In this document: positions 15,994 to 25,299 of the stretch, one piece after another
Numbering within the stretch: the stretch's first letter is position 1
How the letters are laid out: each line of letters begins with the position of its first letter
NCBI GenBank assembly: GCA_903913645.1
Contig: CAIWMA010000405.1
Span: 1-34,910 of the forward strand
DNA length: 34,910 bases
Source of the DNA: an uncultured Bacteroidales bacterium
Lineage (GTDB): Bacteria > Bacteroidota > Bacteroidia > Bacteroidales > UBA4417
Direction of reading: 5' to 3'
Notes under the pieces: generated by a model
What the model saw: only the letters and a program-made list of their open reading frames with translations
What the model was told of the DNA's origin: nothing
The model's database searches: none
Made by a program: the position numbers and the translations under genes

Positions 15994-18843
15994 ATGAAAA
16001 ACGCAGTTTCCCTGTTTATCACATCACTATTCGTATTTCTTACAAATGCATTTACTGTAGCTCAATCGTCGTGCCTCGTAACCCACTACAGCCGCAGCCA
16101 ATATGCTGCTGGTAGTCAGAATTGGTCCTTAGCAATGGATAAGCAGGGATTTGTATATGCAGCCAATAATAAAGGGCTTATGAAATATGATGGTGTTCGC
16201 TGGAGAATATTTCCAATGCCCGCACGTAAAATTGCCCGTTCAGTTTCGATAGGTAATGACGAAAAGATTTATACCGGGGCCATCGAGGAATTTGGATATT
16301 GGACCAAGGATGCAGCAAAAGGATTAACATATACATCGCTGGTTCCGCTTTTAAAAAATGTTGATCTTCATAATCACGAAATTTGGAAAATAGTACAGTC
16401 ACAAAACAAAGTCTATTTCCAGGGATTTTCATGCTTGTTTGTTTATGACAAACACACTGTAAAACCAATTAAACTGCCGGGTTCAATAGTTTTTCTTCTG
16501 AAAGCCGGTGAGCGCCTGTTTGCCCATGCCGTAAAAGGCGACTTATATGAAGTTATTGACGACAAACTTGTCAAAATCGACCAGGGCAAAATGCTTTACG
16601 GAACAGAAGTTAAAGCCATACTACCATACAAAGACGGATCTTTCCTGATTGGCACTTCTTCAAAAGGCGTTTTTATTTTCGACAAAAACGGAATTACTCC
16701 CTGGAATGTACCCGCAAATCCTTTACTCAAAGAGTTTCAGATTAACAATGGAATAATCTTTGGCAACAAAATTGTTTTCGGCACAATTGTTAAAGGCCTG
16801 TTTATTCTTGATTTTGAAGGCAATCTTTTAAATCATTTATATAGTGATAATGACCTACAAAACAATACTGTCCTTTCCCTTTGCAACGATAATAATCAAA
16901 GCATCTGGGTTGGTCTCGATAACGGAATTGACAATGTTTCATTTAACAATCCTGTTGATATTTATCCCAGTCATAATGAAGCATTGGGTACCGTATATAC
17001 GGCAGCACTCCAGGCAAACATGCTTTATGTAGGAACTAACCGCGGTGTTTTCACATATATAAAGGATGGAAACAGGTTTACATACAATGGATTTCTACAA
17101 AATTCGCAGGGACAGGTCTGGCAACTCAAAGTTATTGATGGAACCTTATTCTGTGGCCACACAAACGGAACGTACATTATTGAGAAAAATACGTTGAAAC
17201 CAATTTTCAATGTCAGCGGTGGCTATATGTTGCAAAAGTTGCTGATCAGAGGTAAGGAGTATCTTCTACAAAGTACCTACAGCAGTTTGGTTATCTATAA
17301 AAAGGCAGGAAATACATGGGTCTACAGTCACCAGGTGGAGGGATTTATGGAACCGGCCAGGTTTGTAGAAGTTGATCACCTGGGTAATATCTGGGTTGGC
17401 CATTCCGTGAAAGGGCTGTACAGGCTGCGGTTATCGGATTCTCTTGACAGAGTATCTGAAAAGCAGCTATTTACAGAAAAAGAAGGGCTTCCTTCCAACA
17501 CGAATATAAAAGTTTTTAAAATTGCAGACCGGGTAATATTTTCCAATGCTGAAAGTCTTTTTACCTGGGACGACCTGCGGCAGAAAATAATTCCTTATAC
17601 CGATCTTAACAGTAAACTTCAGGGCTTTGAATCGTCAGTTTCAATAACTCCGATTGATGAAAAAAGTTACTGGTTTGCCACCAGAAATGAGGCTGCGATT
17701 TTTAATTTTAAAGATAACATGCCAGTAATGTCATATCGCCTGATTTTCAACCAGTTTAATCTTTCCCTTGTTGATAATTACGAAAATCTGGTTCCACTTA
17801 CCGGGAATCTTCACCTGATTTGCCTTGACAATGGATTTGCCATTTTCAATAAGGATGTTGTTTCCCAGTCAAGGTCCAATGAATCCAAGCTTGTGATCAG
17901 GGAAATTGTATGCAGGGATGCTTCCGGAAATATTCTTGATCTGGATCCATCAGGAAATCCGGTTTCACTGCGGAATGCCTATAATAATATTTCAATTTCA
18001 TACTCTACACTTCAAAACCCGTGTTCACGCAAACTCTATCAATTTAAACTTGATGGTATCGACAGGGAATGGAGCAGGTGGTCCGAATCAGCCGAGGCAA
18101 AATATACCCGTTTACCAGTTGGGGAATATAAATTTAATGTGCGTACTTTAACTTCGAATGGGACAATTACACAAGCAGTCACGCTGAAATTCAAGGTGAG
18201 GCCGGCCTGGTATGCATCCATAGCAGCCATGCTGCTGTATATTCTGATAGGATTGGGCGGAATATTAGTAAGTCAGTATTTTTACCGCAAAAGGCTTGCA
18301 AAACACCATAACCGCCTTCATCTGATTGCAGATGATAAACGGAAAGCAGAGAAATTAAAATCTGAGCAAGAGATTATGAAACTTCAGAATGAAAAACTCC
18401 AGTCCGAAATATCGCATAAAAACATGCAGCTTGCAGACTCAACTTTATCGATTATCAAGAAAAATGAAGTGCTCATTGAAATCAAAAATGAACTAGAGAA
18501 ACAAAAGGAAGATCTCGGGGCACGCTATCCAGCACGTTATCTGCAGCGGTTAACAACACTGATCGATAAGAATATATCAAACGATAACGACTGGGAAATG
18601 TTTGAGGCACTGTTCGACCAAGCGCACGAAAACTTCTTCAAGCGGCTGAAACAATCTTTTCCCGACCTCACTCAAAGCGATCTGAAACTTTGCGCTTACC
18701 TGAAACTGAACCTTTCTTCCAAAGAAATTGCCCCTTTGCTTAATATTTCGATTCGAGGGGTTGAAATCCGAAGGTACAGGCTCAGGAAAAGGCTCTCACT
18801 TACCTCAGATAATAACCTGGTGGAATATATTATGCAGTTCTAA
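15994..18843 (+). CDS. Membrane-tethered sensor/regulator: beta-propeller, Y_Y_Y, LuxR-type HTH
   Basis: 949 residues. The signal peptide covers 1-24. A long periplasmic region of about 25-650 has repeated blades such as GFVYAANNKGLMKYDGVRWR and NIWVGHSVKGLYRL, typical of two-component-regulator propellers. A Y_Y_Y domain is at about 660-735 (LYQFKLDGIDREWSRW, LPVGEYKFNVRT). One membrane helix spans about 739-762 (WYASIAAMLLYILIGLGGILV). A coiled coil follows at about 770-835, and a LuxR-type HTH at about 890-949 (LNLSSKEIAPLLNISIRGVEIRRYRLRKRL). There is no histidine kinase or receiver domain, unlike hybrid two-component PUL regulators, so a ligand signal would pass through the membrane straight to DNA binding. 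It sits directly upstream of susC in the same direction and is the probable regulator of the locus; the ligand is unknown. Confidence 0.9.
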   Translation: MKNAVSLFITSLFVFLTNAFTVAQSSCLVTHYSRSQYAAGSQNWSLAMDKQGFVYAANNKGLMKYDGVRWRIFPMPARKIARSVSIGNDEKIYTGAIEEFGYWTKDAAKGLTYTSLVPLLKNVDLHNHEIWKIVQSQNKVYFQGFSCLFVYDKHTVKPIKLPGSIVFLLKAGERLFAHAVKGDLYEVIDDKLVKIDQGKMLYGTEVKAILPYKDGSFLIGTSSKGVFIFDKNGITPWNVPANPLLKEFQINNGIIFGNKIVFGTIVKGLFILDFEGNLLNHLYSDNDLQNNTVLSLCNDNNQSIWVGLDNGIDNVSFNNPVDIYPSHNEALGTVYTAALQANMLYVGTNRGVFTYIKDGNRFTYNGFLQNSQGQVWQLKVIDGTLFCGHTNGTYIIEKNTLKPIFNVSGGYMLQKLLIRGKEYLLQSTYSSLVIYKKAGNTWVYSHQVEGFMEPARFVEVDHLGNIWVGHSVKGLYRLRLSDSLDRVSEKQLFTEKEGLPSNTNIKVFKIADRVIFSNAESLFTWDDLRQKIIPYTDLNSKLQGFESSVSITPIDEKSYWFATRNEAAIFNFKDNMPVMSYRLIFNQFNLSLVDNYENLVPLTGNLHLICLDNGFAIFNKDVVSQSRSNESKLVIREIVCRDASGNILDLDPSGNPVSLRNAYNNISISYSTLQNPCSRKLYQFKLDGIDREWSRWSESAEAKYTRLPVGEYKFNVRTLTSNGTITQAVTLKFKVRPAWYASIAAMLLYILIGLGGILVSQYFYRKRLAKHHNRLHLIADDKRKAEKLKSEQEIMKLQNEKLQSEISHKNMQLADSTLSIIKKNEVLIEIKNELEKQKEDLGARYPARYLQRLTTLIDKNISNDNDWEMFEALFDQAHENFFKRLKQSFPDLTQSDLKLCAYLKLNLSSKEIAPLLNISIRGVEIRRYRLRKRLSLTSDNNLVEYIMQF

Positions 18844-18979
18844 AACTTCGTTTTGAATTCAACTCGAACTCTTTGCTGGTTTTAAATACAGCAACTTTAT
18901 TATAAAAACTGCTAAACATTAAATATAGAATACCTGAAACTGATTTTTTACAGCCAAACTTTATGATATTTATTCCTCA

Positions 18980-18987
18980 TATATTTG
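18980..18987 (+). promoter_or_regulatory. Possible -7 box of the susCD transcript
   Basis: TATATTTG matches TAnnTTTG; there is no matching -33 TTTG, as might be expected of an activator-dependent promoter. The leader to susC would be about 310 bases. Confidence 0.35.
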
Positions 18988-19066
18988 TAATTCACCACAT
19001 CATACAGCATTTTATATAAAATATAATTTCACAAAACTAAATTCCCATATAACTGTTAATCTATTA

Positions 19067-19104
19067 ATTACATATCTTAGTATTGCAATTGATGTAATGA
19101 TGTA
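19067..19104. promoter_or_regulatory. Possible operator upstream of susC
   Basis: ATTACAT (19067-19073) and ATGTAAT (19092-19098) form an inverted repeat with an 18-base spacer, and GATGTA occurs at 19091 and 19099. HTH dimers often bind such sites. In AT-rich DNA a 7-bp pair can arise by chance. Confidence 0.25.
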
Positions 19105-19302
19105 TAGGATGTTGTTTAATGCTTCATATCGATGTAGTAATCATGATGAATCTTTTTAACACCCATCATCAACAAATAACCTTTTTATTTGTATTTTTAA
19201 AACTGGAACAATCGATTGCGGGAATGCCTAAAATCTGCTTATTTCTTAACCAACCATAAATCGAATCTTCAACCAAACCTAATTCTAATTAATCTTTATG
19301 TT

Positions 19303-22300
19303 ATGAAAAAATCACTACCTCTAAAGCGGGTTATTCCCTGGGCAAAAGGATTATTACTGCTTCTGATGTTTTCGTTATTGAATACATCAGTTTTTGGACA
19401 GGGACGAACTATTTCCGGAGTTGTAACCGATCAGCTAACAAAAGAAACACTGCCCGGAGCTTCGGTAATCATTAAAGGAACAACTACAGGCACTTCCACT
19501 GATATTAACGGGAAATATTCGCTAACGGTTTCCGGTGCCGACAAATTTCTAGAGGTATCCTTCATAGGATACAACCCAACAGAAGTTGCTGTAGGAGCTG
19601 CAAATGTGATTGATATTCAGTTATCAATGAAACTCACAACTCTGGATGAAGTTGTAGTTGTAGGATACGGTTCGAGTAAAGTAAAGGATCTAACCTCTTC
19701 TATTACAACTATCAAATCAGGCGATCTTCTCAAAACGCCATCGAGCCAACCCATGAATGCGTTGCAGGGAAAAGTAGCCGGTCTACAGGTTGTTGCCAAC
19801 GGAGGTCCGGGCAATTCCTCAACCATTCGTATACGTGGTATAGGTTCGTTTCCAGGAAGAGAAAATGAAGCACCACTGTATGTGGTTGACGGAGTATTCT
19901 TCGATAATATCGATTTCCTGAACCCGGCAGACATTGCATCGATTTCTGTCCTTAAGGATGCTTCGGCCGCTGCTATTTATGGTGTACGTGCTGCAAATGG
20001 TGTTGTACTTATCGAAACAAAATCGGGAGCTTACAACCAAAAAACCGAGATTACCTACGATGGTTATATGGGTTACCAGGTTGCCCAGAATGTTCAGAAA
20101 ATGGCCAATTCTGCCCAATTTACACAAATGGCATTAGAATCCGGATCAGCTGCTGATGTTGCATATATAAACAATGCCATGCAGCGCTATGGACGTAGCC
20201 GTGTAAACCCGAATGTTCCGAATGTGAACACAGATTGGTATAAAGAAATCCTTCGCCCCGCGCAGATTCAGAACCATAGCCTTGGTTTTGATGGTGGTAA
20301 CGAAAAAGCCAAATACTCATTAGGCGTGAATTATTTCAACCAGCAAGGTATTCTGAATATGAAAAATGAGTACGAACGATTGAACCTTCGTGCTAAAGTT
20401 GATTTAAAAGCGACAAGCTGGCTTACAGTCGGCGGCAATTTTATAATCAGTAATGCAAATAAATACAATGAGCAGGCCGGTGCATGGAACCAGGCTTATT
20501 TTGCAGTTCCTATTCTGCCTGTTTACGACTCTCTAAACATTGGAGCAACGCCAACGGATTATGCAAATGCACAGGACCTTGGTTACAGGGCAGGCCAGAA
20601 TCCTTTTCCTACTATGCAATACAACGAGAGTTTCTTGAAAATCAAGAAAATGCTTGCCAATATGTACATGGAGTTCACCCTGATACCAAAAGTGCTGACC
20701 TTCAAAACTACATATAACAACAATTTCACTTCAGTTAACCAAAGAGATGTCAACCTGCCATACAACCTGGGACACGATTTCAAAAATCTTAACTCTCAGA
20801 TATCTAAAAGTTCATCGATCAACGTTAACCAGACCTGGGATAATATCCTGACATTAATTGAAAAATTCAATAAGCATAATGTAACCTTAATGGCAGGATC
20901 ATCCTATAAAATTGAAGATTTCCAAGGGCTGTACGGTTATGGACAGAATTTCGATCCGAATATTCAGCAATCCTGGTATATAAGTCAATCAACGGCTAAA
21001 ATATTAAATAATGCCTCTGACGGCGGAAGCCTTCAGTATGGGATGTCGTATTTCGGAAGATTAGCTTATAACTATGCTGATAAATATTTATTATATGCTA
21101 CCATGCGTGCTGACGGAAGTTCGAAGTACCAGGAGAAATGGGGATATTTTCCGACTGTTGGTGCAGGCTGGGTAATTTCGGAGGAAAGTTTCCTGAAAAA
21201 CAACGAATATGTTCCATACCTGAAATTACGTGCCAGTTGGGGACAACTCGGTAACGACCATATACAAGCCAGCGACGGTACCAGAACAACACTGCTTACC
21301 GAAATTGCCATGGGAGGCACTGCCACAACCCCAGGCATCGTATTTCCAGGAACATTGGCACCAAATTCCTATTCATCACTTAAGTGGGAATTGACTGAGG
21401 AAACCAATATCGGCCTAACTGCACGATTCCTTAAAGACAGGTTATCTCTCGATTTTGACTATTATATACGTGATACAAAAAATGCAGCTATACCGGTTGC
21501 ACTTCCTGGAGTGGGAACAAGTATTCTGAAACCAGTAGGTACCATCCGGAATAAAGGTATTGAACTCGCACTTACATGGTCAGATAAGATTACGGATAAA
21601 CTCAGCTACAATATAGGTGCAAATATGTCGACACTGAAAAACTCAGCGATTGACCTTTACGGGCAACCATACATTAACGGAGGACAGGCTGAATTCCTGC
21701 AACGCACATACCTTAATGAACCTCTGATGTCTTTCTACGGATATCAAACTATTGGCGTTTACCAAAATGCTGCTGAAATTCTGGCAGATCCTGTTGCAAC
21801 CAAATATCACATGACACATCCAACCGAATATTTAGTGCCTGGAGATTTTAGGTTTAATGACGTAAATGGAGATAGTGTGATTGATGGCAGTGATCGCGGA
21901 ATACTAGGATCCTATTTCCCTACATTCATTTATGGGGCTAATATTTCATTAACTTATATGAATTTTGACTTTTCGGCCAGCATGTACGGGCAAACCGGTA
22001 ATAAAATCCTGAACCGTAAGCGTGGCGAAGTGATCTGGACCAACGATGAAAACATGGACGCCAACCTTGCAGATAACCGCTGGCACGGTGAAGGCACTTC
22101 CAACACCTATCCTTCTTCTGCCGGATTAAGAAAACCGTGGAACCAGGTAATGAGTAATTATTTTGTTGAAGACGGATCATTTTTCCGTATCCAGAATATT
22201 CAGATTGGTTACACAATTAAAAACAAACAATGGTTAGGAGGAAATTTCCCTGTATGCAGGATTGCTTTTACTGCCGACCGTCCGTTAACCATTTTCAAAT

Positions 22301-22395
22301 ATAATGGTTTTACGCCTGAGATATCTGATGGTATAGATTCGCAAACCTACCCGGTTCCTGCCGTTTACACAGTTGGACTAAATGTTAAATTCTAA
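19303..22395 (+). CDS. SusC/RagA-family TonB-linked outer-membrane transporter
   Basis: Imports oligosaccharides across the outer membrane with TonB-ExbBD energy. The track ORF starts at a TTG (19216); I use the ATG at 19303, which gives a standard signal peptide (MKKSLPLKRV...NTSVFGQ, cut near 33) and 1030 residues, a normal SusC length. A carboxypeptidase-regulatory-like domain follows (RTISGVVTDQLTKETLPGA). Then comes the plug with LDEVVVVGYGSSKVKDLTSSI, LQGKVAGLQVVANGG, IRIRGIGSF and ISVLKDASAAAIYGVRAANG. The 22-strand barrel ends at YTVGLNVKF. No N-terminal STN domain, so signalling to an anti-sigma factor is unlikely; this agrees with a propeller regulator rather than an ECF switch. SusD begins 13 bases downstream. 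Confidence 0.96.
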   Translation: MKKSLPLKRVIPWAKGLLLLLMFSLLNTSVFGQGRTISGVVTDQLTKETLPGASVIIKGTTTGTSTDINGKYSLTVSGADKFLEVSFIGYNPTEVAVGAANVIDIQLSMKLTTLDEVVVVGYGSSKVKDLTSSITTIKSGDLLKTPSSQPMNALQGKVAGLQVVANGGPGNSSTIRIRGIGSFPGRENEAPLYVVDGVFFDNIDFLNPADIASISVLKDASAAAIYGVRAANGVVLIETKSGAYNQKTEITYDGYMGYQVAQNVQKMANSAQFTQMALESGSAADVAYINNAMQRYGRSRVNPNVPNVNTDWYKEILRPAQIQNHSLGFDGGNEKAKYSLGVNYFNQQGILNMKNEYERLNLRAKVDLKATSWLTVGGNFIISNANKYNEQAGAWNQAYFAVPILPVYDSLNIGATPTDYANAQDLGYRAGQNPFPTMQYNESFLKIKKMLANMYMEFTLIPKVLTFKTTYNNNFTSVNQRDVNLPYNLGHDFKNLNSQISKSSSINVNQTWDNILTLIEKFNKHNVTLMAGSSYKIEDFQGLYGYGQNFDPNIQQSWYISQSTAKILNNASDGGSLQYGMSYFGRLAYNYADKYLLYATMRADGSSKYQEKWGYFPTVGAGWVISEESFLKNNEYVPYLKLRASWGQLGNDHIQASDGTRTTLLTEIAMGGTATTPGIVFPGTLAPNSYSSLKWELTEETNIGLTARFLKDRLSLDFDYYIRDTKNAAIPVALPGVGTSILKPVGTIRNKGIELALTWSDKITDKLSYNIGANMSTLKNSAIDLYGQPYINGGQAEFLQRTYLNEPLMSFYGYQTIGVYQNAAEILADPVATKYHMTHPTEYLVPGDFRFNDVNGDSVIDGSDRGILGSYFPTFIYGANISLTYMNFDFSASMYGQTGNKILNRKRGEVIWTNDENMDANLADNRWHGEGTSNTYPSSAGLRKPWNQVMSNYFVEDGSFFRIQNIQIGYTIKNKQWLGGNFPVCRIAFTADRPLTIFKYNGFTPEISDGIDSQTYPVPAVYTVGLNVKF

Positions 22396-22408
22396 AACAC
22401 AAGGAAAT

Positions 22409-23965
22409 ATGAAACGTACAAAATATATTATACCGTTCGCTATAATAATAGTTGCAATGTTCTTTGCAGCAAGTTGTAGTAAGAATCTGGATGTACTTCC
22501 CGAAAACCGGACATTTACCGCCGAAACCGATTATACTAAAACCAGCGATATGATCAACCCTTTGTTGGGAGTATATGCCGGAATGTCAGTAACTGATGGA
22601 GAATGGGAAGACTTCCCGATTATCGGAGTCCGTGGTGATGATGTAAATGCAGGAGGTGGAAGTGACCAGCCGGATTTAGCAGCAACAGATAAATACAATT
22701 ACAACAGGACTTTCTGGGCATTAAATACTTTCTGGGAGGCTTATTACCAGCATCTCTTCGCTAGCCAGTCGGCAATGGAACAGATAGCGCTTTTCAAAGC
22801 AAAGATCAGTTCCGGTAATACCGAAGCGCTTGCCAGAGCCGATCAGTATACCGCTGAGGTAAAAGTTCTGGAAGCATGGTGGTTACTACAGGTAAGTCGT
22901 GTATGGGGTCCCATATTCATTCCAACCAGTTCCGATCCTGCATCATTGTTTGTTACACCATTATCATCAAAAGATGAAGTAATGAAGCGTATTTCGGATT
23001 TAATGGATGAGGCTTCTCCTTTACTTCCGGCAATAAGGCCAAATGAACGGACGGATATACCGGGTGGAGTAACGAAATACACTGCTTTAGCCTTGAAAGC
23101 CCTGGCTAACCTGGAACTCAAGAATTATGACGGCGTTGCTGCAGCAACTGGCGAAATAATAAATTCTAATAAATTTATTCTTGAACCTGATTTCTATCAG
23201 CTTTTCAAACTTAAAGGGAAGTTGAATAATGAAAACCTGCTGGAGAAACAATATTCAGACCTTGGCACAAACGCTAATCCTAAGTTTTATTATAAATTTG
23301 AATTTTTCGGACCACAGAGTTGGACGCCAAAACTAGCAACCGCAGGTGGTGGATGGGGTTTTTACGAACCGAGTTTGAAATACATCAAGTTTATGCTCGA
23401 CAGGGGAGATACGCTTCGGTTGAAAACCACTGTTATCTTTACGCCCAGGGGCATTGCTGAAATCGAGAAAGATGCCTCTTACACACCAAAAATGGCAGGC
23501 ATAACAAATGTTTCCCGTTCAGGAGATATATTTATTGATTTTGACCGTGAAATGTTTTTAAGTGGCAAGCATTACCTGCCTTCCGATCAGCTCACTTCAG
23601 GCCAGACTACTTATGGAACCAATAAGAACTTCTCCTGCATCAGGTATGCACAAATCCTGCTGATGTACGCTGAAGCACTTACACAGGGAGCTACCGGTAG
23701 CGCCGGAACTGCTGATAATGCTGTAAACCTGGTAAGAGCCAGAGCAGGATTGACGGCGATCACAGGAGTTACAAATGACCAGGTAATGGATGAAAAATTT
23801 GCAGAACTTGCCACCGAATGGGGCGATCGTTTTTATGATATGGTCAGGCTTGGTAAAACAGCTGAACTGAGCTACGAAGGAAGAATATTCACAATGGATA
23901 AAACTTTCCTTCCTTATCCCGAAAACCAGGTTAGTATACTTCCTGCTTTATCAGTTAAAAAGTAA
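22409..23965 (+). CDS. SusD/RagB-family glycan-binding lipoprotein
   Basis: The cell-surface lid of the SusCD complex that captures glycan and hands it to SusC. The track ORF starts at 22382 inside susC; the ATG at 22409 is preceded by AAGGA and gives MKRTKYIIPF with lipobox AASC (Cys23), so I use it; 518 residues. It has a typical SusD fold: N-terminal NLDVLPENR, helical TPR-like segments (EVKVLEAWWLLQVSRVWGPI), and the C-terminal SusD-like motif IRYAQILLMYAEALTQ followed by NLVRARAGLTAI and EWGDRFYDMVRLGK. A substrate cannot be read from the sequence. Co-transcribed with susC. Confidence 0.95.
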   Translation: MKRTKYIIPFAIIIVAMFFAASCSKNLDVLPENRTFTAETDYTKTSDMINPLLGVYAGMSVTDGEWEDFPIIGVRGDDVNAGGGSDQPDLAATDKYNYNRTFWALNTFWEAYYQHLFASQSAMEQIALFKAKISSGNTEALARADQYTAEVKVLEAWWLLQVSRVWGPIFIPTSSDPASLFVTPLSSKDEVMKRISDLMDEASPLLPAIRPNERTDIPGGVTKYTALALKALANLELKNYDGVAAATGEIINSNKFILEPDFYQLFKLKGKLNNENLLEKQYSDLGTNANPKFYYKFEFFGPQSWTPKLATAGGGWGFYEPSLKYIKFMLDRGDTLRLKTTVIFTPRGIAEIEKDASYTPKMAGITNVSRSGDIFIDFDREMFLSGKHYLPSDQLTSGQTTYGTNKNFSCIRYAQILLMYAEALTQGATGSAGTADNAVNLVRARAGLTAITGVTNDQVMDEKFAELATEWGDRFYDMVRLGKTAELSYEGRIFTMDKTFLPYPENQVSILPALSVKK

Positions 23966-23995
23966 ATACAGTTAACTAATTTAAAACCTAGAACA

Positions 23996-25099
23996 ATGAA
24001 AATACTTAGATACGTACTCATAGGTTCACTTGCGATGGTTTTCGCTGTCGCCTGTAATAAAGGCATCGACCCGATCTCTTACGTTGATCCGGGCCCTGAT
24101 ACTGCTGCTCCCAAAATAACAATCAGTTACCCCATCGAAGGTACTAAGATCAGGGTAGATGAGCCTGTTACTTCCATCAATATTAAATTTGTAGCATCTG
24201 ATGAAATAGAGATAAAATCCATTTCCCTGAAACTCGATGGAGCTGAAATTGCTACCTTTAATAGTTTTAAGGATTACCGCCGCTACATGGGAGAATTCCA
24301 ATATGATAACATTACGAATGGTGACCATGCGCTTTCTATTACAGTAACCGACCTTTCGGATAAATCAACATCACAGACAGTTAATTTCAAGAAAATTGCT
24401 CCCTATGTACCACTTGATGGAGAAGTAGTGTATATACCTTTTGATGGTGATTATTTTGAACTGGTAGGCAAGAAAGAAGTTACGGTTGCAGGTTTACCTG
24501 GTTTTGTTGACGGTAAAATCGGTCAAGCCTATGCAGGGGCTTTAGATGCCGGCATAACATATCCGGCACCAGCCTCCCTGATGGCCAGCAGCGAGTTCAG
24601 TTTGTCATTCTGGTACAAATTGAATGGCATACCAAAAAGAGGAGGAATTATATCCATTAGTCGTCCGAACACAGGTACAGCAACAACTTCACCTCCGGAT
24701 AGTACCCGTTTTAAAGGATTCAGGTTTTTCCATGAAGATAACGGCAAGAATGAAAACCTTGGTATTGATATAGGAATTGGCAAGGCAGAACAATGGATGA
24801 ACCCGTTTATTACTCTCAAACCAACAGTTGCAGGTGACTTTGGTGACTGGATTCATATTGCAATCTCCATATCAAGCACAAAAGCTATCGTTTATGTGAA
24901 TGGTGTTTCTAAAATGACAGCCAATTTAAAAACACCTATTAACTGGACTGATTGCTCACTGATCTCAATCGCTTCAGGTGTTCCCAACTTTATTTACTGG
25001 GGCCATTTATCCGACTTGAGTTTGTACGATGAACTGCATATCTTCAAAAAAGCTATTACCCCCGAAGAGGTCACAGCTTTGTATGGTGTAAAAAAATAA
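23996..25099 (+). CDS. LamG/concanavalin-like surface lipoprotein (probable surface glycan-binding protein)
   Basis: 367 residues with lipobox FAVAC (Cys20), so probably on the outer-membrane surface. Residues about 35-130 look like an immunoglobulin-type beta-sandwich (PKITISYPIEGTKIRVDEPV, NGDHALSITVTDLSD). Residues about 140-365 resemble a LamG/concanavalin-A-like domain (VVYIPFDGDYFEL, FSLSFWYKLNG, WIHIAISISSTKAIVYVNG, LYDELHIFKKAITPEEVTALY). I see no obvious hydrolase active site. The position right after SusD, where SusE/SusF-type or SGBP proteins usually sit, supports a glycan-binding role. It is 30 bases after susD in the same operon and is followed by a hairpin terminator. Confidence 0.82.
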   Translation: MKILRYVLIGSLAMVFAVACNKGIDPISYVDPGPDTAAPKITISYPIEGTKIRVDEPVTSINIKFVASDEIEIKSISLKLDGAEIATFNSFKDYRRYMGEFQYDNITNGDHALSITVTDLSDKSTSQTVNFKKIAPYVPLDGEVVYIPFDGDYFELVGKKEVTVAGLPGFVDGKIGQAYAGALDAGITYPAPASLMASSEFSLSFWYKLNGIPKRGGIISISRPNTGTATTSPPDSTRFKGFRFFHEDNGKNENLGIDIGIGKAEQWMNPFITLKPTVAGDFGDWIHIAISISSTKAIVYVNGVSKMTANLKTPINWTDCSLISIASGVPNFIYWGHLSDLSLYDELHIFKKAITPEEVTALYGVKK

Positions 25100-25123
25100 A
25101 ACTCTGGTTAGTTTGTTTGGTTT

Positions 25124-25161
25124 GAAAAGAGGGAATGTGGGCTCCACATTCCTCTCTTTTC
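25124..25161 (+). terminator. Hairpin terminator inside the utilisation locus
   Basis: GAAAAGAGGGAATGTGG / CCACATTCCTCTCTTTTC with a 3-base loop and one bulged T gives a very long stem. The T-rich stretch is part of the stem rather than a pure tract. It would end or thin out the susCD-SGBP transcript before the enzyme genes. Confidence 0.75.
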
Positions 25162-25299
25162 AATTATTCACCTGCTTATAAATCAAAAGCAGTTCTTAGT
25201 ATTATCTGATTCCATGCTGAATAATACTGACAGAATAGTTAACCTGATTTCGTATATTCTATAAAGTAGATAATTCAGACCTTAATACACATAGAAAAT

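Larger units (their letters stand above)
18844..19302. other. Regulator-susC intergenic region
   Basis: 459 AT-rich bases. It contains a TATATTTG box (18980-18987), an inverted repeat (19067-19098) and three GATGTA hexamers at 19091, 19099 and 19131. No ORF or RNA gene was recognised. The track ORF for SusC extends into it through a TTG start that I reject. Confidence 0.5.

Noticed and set aside
19216-19302. N-terminal extension of SusC from a TTG start
   Set aside because: The ATG at 19303 gives a standard signal peptide; the extension would bury it.
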